From assembly GCA_009192285.1 (NCBI GenBank), contig WBVU01000003.1, positions 2,697,973 through 2,761,972 on the forward strand: a stretch of DNA of 64,000 nt, read 5' to 3'. The notes beneath the pieces were generated by a model. It did no database searches, was not told the DNA's origin, and worked only from the letters and a program-made list of their open reading frames with translations. This document shows positions 47,875-58,090 of this stretch, in pieces; the stretch's first letter is position 1; each line of letters opens with the position of its first letter. Both the position numbers and the translations under genes were made by a program. This stretch comes from Morchella semilibera. Lineage: Eukaryota; Ascomycota; Pezizomycetes; Pezizales; Morchellaceae.

Positions 47875-48228
47875 CTAGGTATGTAGGTACACGCTTACCA
47901 GCGTAAGAACCAGGAAATGCAGTCGCTCAGGGCAAGGATAATTTGTCGTTCTCTCATAGAGTACAAATAATCCCTGCTTCTGTAACTTGCATTTTCTGGT
48001 TTGCTGGTAAGCGTGTAGATAAGACCTTGCCTCGCTCTCTGACTGTGCCTGTGTTGTAGTACCCGGGATCGCCTCTGCACGAATCAAGATCTCTACTGGA
48101 TCCAGTCCGGGGTTGGGGGGGTTGTGGGGTTGGCTATAGCTAAAGTCCGTTGGAACCGGAATTCCTTGGATCTCATCATCATCCTCATGATTGGCATTAA
48201 TAAATTTTCTTTTCTTTTTCACAGACAT
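47875..48228 (-). CDS. Hypothetical protein (117 aa), C-terminal part derived from a MITE
   Basis: The N-terminal 70 residues (MSVKKKRKFINANHEDDDEI, then VPTDFSYSQPHNPPNPGLDP) have a coding look: basic start, acidic patch, Pro-rich middle. From about residue 71 (YLHAYQQTRKCKLQKQG) to near the stop the frame runs through the 126-base hairpin element at 47890-48015. So the frame as read is either a chimera or a gene truncated by insertion. No domain recognised. A splice removing part of the element is possible. Confidence 0.35.
   Translation of the reverse strand: MSVKKKRKFINANHEDDDEIQGIPVPTDFSYSQPHNPPNPGLDPVEILIRAEAIPGTTTQAQSESEARSYLHAYQQTRKCKLQKQGLFVLYERTTNYPCPERLHFLVLTLVSVYLHT
47890..48015. 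mobile_element. 126-bp foldback element with TA borders (MITE), family C
   Basis: The left end CACGCTTACCAGC and right end GCTGGTAAGCGTG are perfect inverse complements, and both borders are TA. Complementarity resumes inward (AACCAG-AAATGCA with TGCATTTTCTGGTT; CAAGGATAATTTGT with ACAAATAATCCCTG), so nearly the whole unit can fold into one hairpin. Structure and TA borders suit a Tc1/mariner-type non-autonomous element. A hairpin RNA precursor is an alternative reading. Confidence 0.7.
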
Positions 48229-49745
48229 TCTAAGTGCTATAATTCCAAGAACACAACACGAGAGGCAAACCGTGATGATGATGATGAGTGAGGATATATA
48301 TTGATATCGGCACCCCCATCCATCCTATTATCAGACAGGTACAACAAGCTGTATGTAGGTAAGTAGGTAATCATCGGGTGCGTGCACTCTGCAATTGGAA
48401 GATAACCGGACAACCGGGCCATTGAAACATGGGCTCTTGACTTGATTGCAGGGCTGCTTCAAGTCAGGGTTGTATCATCGTCGTCGTGGTCGTCGTCGTC
48501 GTCGTTGTCGTTCGTTGACTTAGGAGAGACCTCACCTGCATTAGCGAGGCTCGACTTAATAATCTACTCCGGGGGTGTGTAATGTATTATATATCTCTAT
48601 TCTACATCCATCCAGCCGAGCGCGCAGGGACTGCCGGACCGGCCTCCTGGGTTCTAAATGTCTGAGAGGATCAACACTACTACTTAGGAGTACATGGTTA
48701 GTTAGACATTTGTACCCCTACTTTAGTAATCGCCGTAGAAATTGGGGTCTCATGTAACCTGGTAAAAAAAAAAAAGACACCCTCCCTCCCTGCCTGCTGG
48801 GTTTAAATATTATTACCTATTACTTTGTAATCGATTTGTACATATTTTAGAGTACGAGGGCTCCCCCCCCCCCCCCGCCGAAACCCGCTGCTGCACAGAG
48901 CTTGTGCTCAGGCGACGGCGGGCGGTCTATCCGGTGGGGTGTGGCGGTGGTGGTGGTGGTGGCGGGTTAGTAATCGGCACACATACTTCGTCTGGGGTCG
49001 GTCGAGTGCCAATCCATGACTCGGCCCGAGAGAGAGGGGGGGGGGTGCATAACCGCACGCCGGGTTCAGGAGTCTACATGTGTAATATATAAGGCGGACC
49101 CGCGTAACTGTACATGTCGCTTGGATATGGGTATACGTTTGTCGGCCAATACGTGGGGTGAGGTATATATATATATGTGAGGGTACGGAATTCGGGGGAG
49201 TATGGATGTATGGTATGGTGGTAGTATGGTAGTATGGTAGTATGTGTATGTGTATGTGTACATGTATGTAGACAGGAACTCGACCAACTCTGAGGACCCG
49301 TGACCCCACCCCGAACTCCTACTCCTCCTAACTAGATCATCCACCCCCCCCCCCCCTCGCATTTGCAAATGCATGCAGCCCTTTTTGATACTTGTATATA
49401 CCCGATCGATCCAGAAAGAAAAGGAAAAAAAAAGAAAAAGAAAAAAAGACAATATCAATAAACTCCAAGCTGCCTTAGCGTTACCTTCCTTCCTTCCTAA
49501 CATGGACCTGGAAAGATAAAAAAGATAAAAAAAAAATAACATGCAACGACGTAACATGTAGTGCAATAAAAAAGAAAGAACAAAAAAAAGAACTCCTTTG
49601 TACATCAAAAAAAAACTCCTAATGAAATATAAAAAAAAAAAAAAAAAAATCCAATCGGGAGGATACCAACACCAATTCCCAGCCATCACCAGAGAGAAAA
49701 AAAGAAGAAGAAAGAGAAAAAAAGAAAAAAAGAAAAAAGCCATCA
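48229..49745. other. Intergenic, low complexity
   Basis: CGT repeat (48478-48514), GGT repeat (about 48944-48963), ATGGT/GTATG repeats (about 49200-49270), C run near 49347, and a long A/AAAG-rich 3' flank of the next gene (49410-49740). No gene was recognised. Confidence 0.5.
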
Positions 49746-51445
49746 TCATAAAAAGCCCCTCAGTCCGGATTTAGGGCTGTTGTTGCCGCCGCTGGCCCTT
49801 GAAATGGACCTTGGGCGGTTTGCTCCTGCAGCGATTTCCACAATCCTCCCCAGCTCCAGCCTCCCGCTCTCTCCAGTGTCCCACCGATTCAGCGGGACAT
49901 CCTCCGATCCGGGTCGGTGGTCCAGGCGGACAAAATCCGGGCTTGTTAGAGGTGACAGGGTGCGAGGTGATATCGACCCAATCGTCATATGGTCATCCGG
50001 TGATCTGGTATGCGGCGACATGGGCGCATGCTCGACAATTCCACGGCCAAGCTGTAGTCTCATGTTCGGAATCTGGGCAACCATGTCAAAGTTTCTAAAG
50101 CTGGAGTCGCGAAAGTCGCTGCTGTTCCTGTTGGGCGTTAATTGCTTGGAGAGCGCCTCTATCACGGCATCGTCGAATTGTTGCTCCCGTGGCGAGACGG
50201 CAGTGCTGCCTGGTATGCTGGCCATGCGGATCCAGTGCGGTGCTGTCGCGTCAGTGCCATCCCATATCTCGTTTCGATCGCTGGCACTAAGGATGGGCGG
50301 GCCCGGTCTTGCATATGGTCTGGTGGGTTTTGAGAGGCCGCTGACGGAAGGGTTGCGCTCCCGGATGAGGAATACCCGGAGTGCTGGTGCGCAGGCTACC
50401 ATTATGCCAGTGGAACACTCAACAGCTGTCCAAGCAATGACCTCGGTGACAATAGAGGCCCTTGCAATCACGGCGAGACGGCAGATTGCTGCCAGGATTG
50501 TGAGGGAACCAAGGACGAATAGAGCGGCTACGCCGAGCATTTTGCGGCGCGTGAGATGAAGGCTTTGAAGCAGTGGGAACGGAAGGCAGAATACTTGAAA
50601 AAATAAAAAGTGGTTTCAGCATATTATCAGGGAAGATATGTAATTCGATAAGGGGAGCTTGATGCATACTCAACAGATCCGTGATTAAGGTACTACAAAC
50701 TGTAAGAAAGAAAGGGGGCTCCTTGGCACTCGCAACACAAGTCTCTCCTTGCTCTAGAGACCTATATGTATATTAAATCAAATGTTAGGACCGTATTTTA
50801 TATTAACGGTGGAGTCTATGTATTGGGAAACGTACCAGTTGCGCAGAATTGGGTAGCACCAAAATATATTTGAAAATAGGGCCAGCAAAAAGGTCGCAAC
50901 GCAAACACCAGAGGTTACATGCAGGGACCATCGATATAGCGGTACTGATCGTGGAATGACAGCATAATAGAAACTTAGAATGCCAGCTTTTATGAGCCAC
51001 AAGTCGATGAGGTAAGGGAGGGGCGAGAAGTATATGATCTTGAGTCTCCATATTAGCTCTATAGCTTTCAAGTAGTATTTTTCCCCCAAACATACCTTTA
51101 GAATCCGAACAGTCTTCTCAGGATCAGGATTAGCCCTAGAGAAGTTGCCACTATAGGTAGTGTGAGACTGGATGAATCCTAATCGATTCAGTTCAACATC
51201 GCAGGTGCAGCAAGCAGCAAAGTTTAACCATGCTATCACCATAGCCCAGTCGCTCCAGTGGAGTTTACTACTGGGTCCGTAGAAAACCTTGACGTAGAGT
51301 CTTAAGAGCACAAATATAAGAGCCAAGCCTGCAAAAGACCATTCAAAGGCCTATATGAGAATGGTGGTGATTAATTCATATATCCATCTGGCGAGCGTAA
51401 GGAGAGGGAAAAGTTACTTACAACGGCCTGATTACCATTGAGCAT
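49746..51445 (-). CDS. Pth11-like seven-transmembrane protein (fungal rhodopsin-type domain; 492 aa, 4 exons)
   Basis: Minus-strand exons 51445-51422, 51350-50836, 50761-50670 and 50593-49746, in phase. Visible: a helix with FAGLALIFVLLRLYVKVFYG, then KLHWSDWAMVIAWLNF, a short loop, PYLIDLWLIKAGILSFYYAV, a helix ending FWCYPILRNW, TVCSTLITDLLIFCLPFPLL, RRKMLGVAALFVLGSLTILA, and the closing motif SIVTEVIAWTAVECSTG before CAPALRVFLIRE. This order is that of the fungal Pth11-related integral membrane proteins; no Cys-rich CFEM domain precedes it. The cytoplasmic tail of about 170 residues is Ser/Pro-rich and could be phosphorylated. Relatives sense surfaces or host cues; the ligand is unknown. 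It lies on the same strand as the other multi-pass protein 3.2 kb away. Confidence 0.85.
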
Positions 51446-54041
51446 AATTCTGGGGAACTTGACATTCCACTAGATAGCTTCTCTTCGGTATTTTTTCTTG
51501 GAACTTCGATGGGCTTTCTTTTTCTTTTACAAGTGTTAGAGTGGGGAGAAGGGAGGAGAAAAGTAAGCCCAAGAATTGTTGGTTGGACAGTCTTGGAGAA
51601 ATTTGTGCCTCTGGAGAGCCCCGATTAATAGTGCGTGGGGGGTGGCGGTCAGAGCGGTAGTGGGTCCAGCCAGCAACTACCTGGTTATCCCCTACTCTGC
51701 CAACACCTGCCAATACTGCCACAGTCTTGTAGGCAAGTCCCTATTAAGTGTGGCTTTCTATCTAAAATCTTTTTTCTGCTTCGTGGGTCTGCCGGCCAAA
51801 TTAAACCCTGGTAATAACGCGACTAAGACGCACAAGTGTCAAAGTTGGAACTTCTGCAAGACATCTAAGTTGGGGTTAACACTTATCAGCCAGCTTCCTG
51901 ATGGGTAGTTAGATGTTTACGCACGAATTTTCGGATCCATAACCATAAATATCACTTATATAGATAGAGGTACTCAGGTCCATTTACTCTCCTGTCTTGC
52001 CCCTCTGACCCATCTGGTCTCACCCGGTAATTTGTATCCGTTGCGTAAGTATCTACCTCCTCTGGGCAGAGAGTACTACTAGGTGGCAGGTAATAATAGC
52101 GCTGAGCAAGATCGTCTGCAAGCCCGGTACTCTACAGTAAGTTAGATCTCTCCTCATTTTAAAAACTGAAACAACTCGAAAAGAGAAGGTCAAACGGTAC
52201 ATCCCATATTGCATACTTCTGGAACCCGCTAGGTTAGGCAGAACCTGCATGCCGGCAGCCCCCAAAACGAGACATTTGACTAGTTTATGCACGTCCATTT
52301 TTCCGGAAAAAGAGGGAAAAAATGATTTATTCTCCTTCTTGAAGACTTTTTGCCGGTACATCTAGGGTCATTTGCTAAAACCAACGGGAGCGTACAATGA
52401 CAGTCTTTAGTATAGCGAATAGTTGTACATATAGCCTAAAAATAAGAATCGTTCCCTCAATACTATGAACCTCAAAGGCGTCCATAAAATGAGGTATGTA
52501 CAAGCTTTGTGGTGTTCATGGCATGGAGGGTGACATTTACAATTGTGGGGTAATCGCAGAATTGCGCATACGAGCCGAGGTATGGTGATCCACTGTAGAG
52601 TAATATGCGGCAAGCCTGTGCCGATAGTAATATATTTCCCGGAAATCCCCGCTTCTAGAAGAAGTTCGAACTACGTATACGAGATCGGGCAGAGTGAATT
52701 TTCCTCAGAAAACCATTGACAGAATTTCTAATAAGCCCTGGATTTTTGATTGAAACGGAGGTGTCGCCCTGGACAGATTTAACAATTTTTTTTTTTTTAG
52801 CTTAACATATTTAGTCAGTAGATTCGAGCCAGAGTGCATATATCTTAAATGCATGTACTCCATGTTGGAATGAGGCGGGTATGCAGGAACCTTGGTGTAA
52901 GGGTTCCCTTGCCAAATGGAATGGCTTAATATGCTCCTAGCTTCGTTCTAGGACAGGGCTTCCTTATTACTATAATGACGGGAATGACCGAAAGGAGAAC
53001 CTTCGTTACCGCAAAATCCTAGTTCATTGAACATAGAGAAGGAAAGAGTAGAGTACGTATACCAAAGAAACTTAAGTAAACGGTATAGTAACCAAGATAC
53101 GCGAGCACGACCACCCAAAAGGCGCCTGGAGTACCTATAATGTCAGGTTAATAGCAGGAGTAGGTACATTTACATAAACACCGGCGGTATCCTAATGCCC
53201 TTCTCACCTCCAGATCCATTAAAGGGGCAGCTTTGTCTGCTGCCTCTCCTTAGCTTCCTTAGCTACCTGTCCGTCTACCAAATGCTCACTCGCCACATGT
53301 AGCTAGCTATAGGTTGAGGGCCTGTGTGTGCTGCATGGGCTTGACTCTGGCAGACACTCTGAGAAAATACGATCGAGCCCTTCTTCTATCTTGGCTTGGT
53401 TTATAGATCTCCTTCGCATCCAAGGGATAAAGACTTTCTGTATCACGGCTGCAGGAACTGCAGAATATGCTGGATTTTATTGATTCACCGAGATTTCACC
53501 GACAAGGCGGCCGCGGAGACAAGCCATTGCCTATCAGCAACTGTAATGAGCTTATCACAACAAGCTGCCTGCATACATACATATAGAGTAAATCAACTTC
53601 ACTGTTTCATGTCAAAGGATATCTACCTACTCACCAATTAAGTAATCTTTTTTTTTTGGCTCTTGACATCAAACCTTAGTTCGAGCAATTTAGAGCGAAG
53701 AATCTCCGCCCCTAGCCTATAACACATTAAGTTTGGGATCCAGTCGAAGTCAAAGGGTCTCGATCTCTAAACTCAGGGAGCGGTTATGTATATGCATGTG
53801 CATTCAAAAAAAAATCCAAAGCTTTCAGGATATGACTTACCTGAACACAATTGTACAAAGTTATGTGTTTAAGTGCTTCATATAGTTAGATCCCGCAATG
53901 CTGTGCTCATCTACCCATGAGGCATATCTTTCTATTCAACAACGGCTAAGTACGGAATTTCATCTAGTCTCACAATGGTATGCGTCTTGAATTCTTCTCA
54001 CTAGCCCATTAATTCATAATTAGCGTCATTTCTCGAAGTGA
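51446..54041. other. AT-rich intergenic island, no gene recognised
   Basis: About 2.6 kb upstream of the Pth11-like gene. Short frames only, including a minus-strand one at 52298 going down to 52053 (MDVHKLVKCLVLG) with good start context but no known features. T run near 52790, A run near 53806. Confidence 0.4.
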
Positions 54042-54043
54042 TA

Positions 54044-54254
54044 TGGTGCGGCGCATCTTAAAGGTGACAACGAATTTCAAGTAAATCGCTAATAACTTTT
54101 CAACCAGACAAGATATAAAAAATCTATGAAGCCAAATTGTAGGTATAGGTAAGATAAAGACTTTGGCTTCATATATTTTTGATATCTTGTCTGGTTGAAA
54201 AGTTATTAGCGATTTACTTGAAATTCGTTGTCACTTTTAAGATGCGCTGCACCA
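54044..54254. mobile_element. 211-bp foldback MITE with TA borders, family D
   Basis: Two arms of about 90 bases are inverse complements with few mismatches and enclose a loop of about 25 bases. The left arm starts TGGTGCGGCGCATCTTAAAG and runs through TTTCAACCAGACAAGATAT. The right arm ends CTTTTAAGATGCGCTGCACCA. Both borders are TA. The arms differ at only a handful of positions, so the copy looks relatively young. No coding capacity. Confidence 0.8.
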
Positions 54255-54677
54255 TACCTCAAATGCGCATGTCTACCCCCCCCCCCCCCAAGGCTGCTGC
54301 TATGTTGTCAGTACCCGCTCCATGTAGATGGTCGTATTTCAAAGGTAGTCTGATAAAGGGCTCATACATGTTGAAAGAACTGTATGTACCTGAATCAAAA
54401 ACTTTGCCGTTGCTGTGAGGGGGGGTCTCATGCGCTGTGTGACGTACATACCTTCCACGTGGTACATTTCATGTATGTTTCTAATCTGCAGTGTCTCCGC
54501 CGGACTACATGTATTAGTTCCTACGAGCAGTTTTTTTACCCACACCCCACTGCCTAAGGTATTTATTCCTAAAATCCATATAGAGGCGCACATACCTACA
54601 ATCTACTCTGCACTTTATCAACCTCCGGGACCCGGGAACTACCGTTCATAATCACTTAAGAAGCTAACTACTATATA

Positions 54678-54867
54678 CAGTCTACCTCTGCGCCTGTTAT
54701 ATACCGAATGCCAATAAAGCCACAAACCTGCTACTGCGGACAGATTTTAGTGATCCGAATTTCAATTTCACATAGACAATAGTGGAATTTTATCTGCTAC
54801 CGAATAATCTGCTGTATTGAACGAAAAATTTGGGAATATGCAGGTTCGTTATAGCGGAGGGAGACTG
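54678..54867. mobile_element. 190-bp pogo/Fot1-like MITE, family E
   Basis: The left end is CAGTCTACCTCTGCGCCTGT and TATATACCGAA. The right end reads, as reverse complement, CAGTCTCCCTCCGCTATAAC followed by GAA. Both borders are TA. Ends beginning CAGT with an inner TATA-CGAA block are typical of pogo/Tigger/Fot1-type transposons. The element is too short for a transposase, so it is a deletion-derived passenger. Confidence 0.75.
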
Positions 54868-57800
54868 TACTCCCTATTCTTAAAAAGTTAGCTTAGGTCG
54901 GATTTAAGCATGGCCTATAACCCTTGGGAACCCCGCCAGTGTACCTAATCTCGAAATTGGCCATGCTCTCAGATCTCCCAAATTTCAACTCGCTAGTCGA
55001 CTCACGAGCTCCAGCGAGCGCAGGGCCTTTCATCAAAACGTGAGCAGAACTGCGCACCTGCCGCGGCCATAGCTTGGGCTATAGATACTATAATAACACT
55101 CGTTCATAATGGTTTTATCTAGTTGATCGAGGCAAAGGTTCCGCGTTTTTTATTAACTGTAATCCTAATATCGCGAGGTTTCAACCTGCTCTTGGTACTA
55201 TGTCGGTACTTCTACGTCTCCTTGGCTATATTTCTTATTTCCCTACGTACCCACCAGACCTAAACCCCCAAGACTCCTACATATATACACGTGCACGTAG
55301 CTCTCTAATTGTCAATGATAGTATCAATGAGCTTTAACTATAGAGTCGATTCCCATTTATTAGCGAGTACGTATACTCCTTATGAGCTATGTCTGAAGTG
55401 TGCTGGGTGCGACCAAAACGTGTGTGGAGATGAATACGACATACAGTATGTATATTAACCCCAACAATTGCAAAGCTAAGGCATCCGAAATTTTGAATCT
55501 AATTAATACGTTCTTGCCGCGCTCTTTATAAAGAAAATATAAGATTAGGTTAGTCGATGCTAATATCTAAACTCAGTATGCATCTGAGAGCTACATGTAG
55601 TTATTCATGGAAAGCTTAGTGTAGTGAAACAAAGTAGGTCATCGTGGGGAGAGATATAAACTAGAATGACAAAAAGAACCGAGAGATGACATATCATGGA
55701 AAGGCAAAATGGCCTTGCTGATATATTCTTCTTCAACGCTATCCTGGTGCACAAGGCACGAAACAGTGGCGCAATCAAACATTTCCAATTACGAAACAAT
55801 AGCCGGTCTAATTCCTAGTCGAATCCCCACATCTGATTAAGCTTTTAGAATCAACGTTTGCTCCAGAACATAAGCTGCGTTACACTACAGAAGCTGAAAC
55901 AAATCGCCTCCCCAGTTACACAACACCCGACACTATATAGTACCTACAATATAGCTATAGTACACGGTGCGACCTAAACACTTACCCCTTTTTGTTATTT
56001 ATAGTTACTGATATTTATGCGTTAGATTTATGGGTATATTGGCCTTGGCCTATAAGTGCATATTCAATGAGGTTGGAAAACCTAACGCTATCTGGCGGCG
56101 GGATTACTGACCTTTTCTGGACTGTTCGATGGCCCGGGACGTTCAATGGCCCGCGGCCGGGACGTTCACCTCATTAGGACTTGGAGAACGGCCTTGGTCA
56201 CTGATGAGTCTGAGCTATGATCTACCCAAAATTGGATTTAGAACATTCGTGATCCTACATGTCTGCCGTTCGATAAAATTGCTGATGGTGAATCCTAAAT
56301 TCAAGAACCTGTCAACAGAGAACATCCGTATCAGGGCCCGATATGAAATTTCCGTGTATATTTCAGAAAAATCCAAGATTCCGGTACGCGGTGATTAATT
56401 CCCACAGCCTAATTTGGTCCATGTGACTAGCTCGTTGACTTCTACCCCCACTATTGAGTGTTTGGATCTCAACGGCTGCTTATTACACCTTGTATGTACA
56501 TTGATTACTCTGGGGAACAATATCCTGGCCGTGGCTGGTACTTTGGAGTGCGGGAAGCGAATTTCGGGTTAATGCGTTAAAGTTAAATTTCAGCCCTTTA
56601 TTAAACGTTGTTTATATATTGGCTTTCTAGCTTATTGGACTGGTGCTTAAATGGTTACAGCATCGAGCGCGCGCCGATCATTGACTCTCATATCTATTGC
56701 ATTGCTTGCATAAACGACCAGCTAGCTAAATACTTTGGTATCCGCCACCAATAATTCGAGTTAAATACTCGGCAACCCAATGTTTACTAAAAAATTAAGT
56801 TCCAGCATTTTAATTAATGACTGGGTAGCATCTATATCCCGGAATTATTGGGGTTACCGCCTGCAGGTAGATCCGTATTATTGCATTAAGCAAACACCCC
56901 ATATATATAGATGGTCAGTATTCACAATAAATCACTCGCCCAATACCATAAACACCATCAACGTGACAGAGATGTTAAGCATATGTCACTCATTCAGGGA
57001 TTAGGAACTTGCACAATTCGAGGTGCAGGGGAAACTCAACAAGCCTCTGAATAATAGAGTTGTTGCAACTGCAACCGAAGTACGTACCCAAAGTACTGTA
57101 TCCATACATATACCCACCCCTGACTCTTATCACCGATCCCCAAATACCAAAGAACTGGCCATGGTAATCTCCAAGTACGTACCTGTATGTAACTACTAAG
57201 ACTCAAGGATTCACACATTTATCTACTCAGACCCAAATTTTAAGAATAGATTATTGCTGTGCGCATATACATACATATATACGAAATCACGCGATAATTA
57301 AGAAACATGTCAGGAGTGATGTGATGGTGGAATTAAGCTTAGAAGCATTCTAGCTATTTGTCCTTGATAGAACGACATTACCCGAAGGAGCCGCGATATT
57401 GAGCTGCTACATAGTACATACCCCAACGCAACTAACTCCCCGGTGAGTGGAATGAAGGCGGAGTGAGTGATGAATGATGTCAATAGAAGATGGTACTCGA
57501 CATGTATCGCGGTATACAGTATCACATTGGGCCTGAGATCAAACGCCACCCCGTTGCAGAGCGCTCAGGATCGGTGCCACTCTCTAGTAAAATGGTGTAA
57601 AATATCCGCGTGTTTATCCAGAGGGTTTCCAAAACGTATTATATCATACCACATATGGCCGGCCTGTTATCCAGATAATCCCCAAGAAGGTCTTTGTGGT
57701 CATAAAAATAGAAACTTCGAGGGTCCAAAAGCACAGATCAAATCGGGAAGAAGGAGTTATACAAATTTACCTCTCCACCAATTGCTTACTTGCATCCCAT

Positions 57801-58090
57801 GGTCCCAAATACAGCCTGTCTTCCCGGCGCATGCATAACACGAATGAATTATCGGTACTCACTCACCACTCCTGCAAAATCGTTCTCACGTTTCAGATTT
57901 GGGCAATCAACCACAATCCACTGGCTTGGGCTTCGGTCGACCAAGGCGCCACAACTCTTCCTTCACCCCCTCATCGATTTTTCTCCCAGCTCTTAAATAA
58001 TCCCCTCTACAGTGAGTGTCTGAACCTTATATATAGAAAGATATTTAACGCGAAAATTTGCAAAATTGTGCGTCCCAGTTATTAGGATCG
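54868..58090. other. AT-rich intergenic island and Hsp70-like gene promoter
   Basis: No recognisable gene. Contains a short direct repeat, GGCCCGGGACGTTCA / GGCCGGGACGTTCA, near 56131-56167 and scattered TACATGTA octamers. The last few hundred bases before 58091 presumably hold the promoter of the Hsp70-like gene; no clear TATA box was seen. Confidence 0.4.

Noticed and set aside
55398-55425. Similarity of GCTGGGTGCGACCAAAACGT to sequence near 8090
   Set aside because: The shared stretch is under 25 bases with gaps. It is too short to claim a repeat family.
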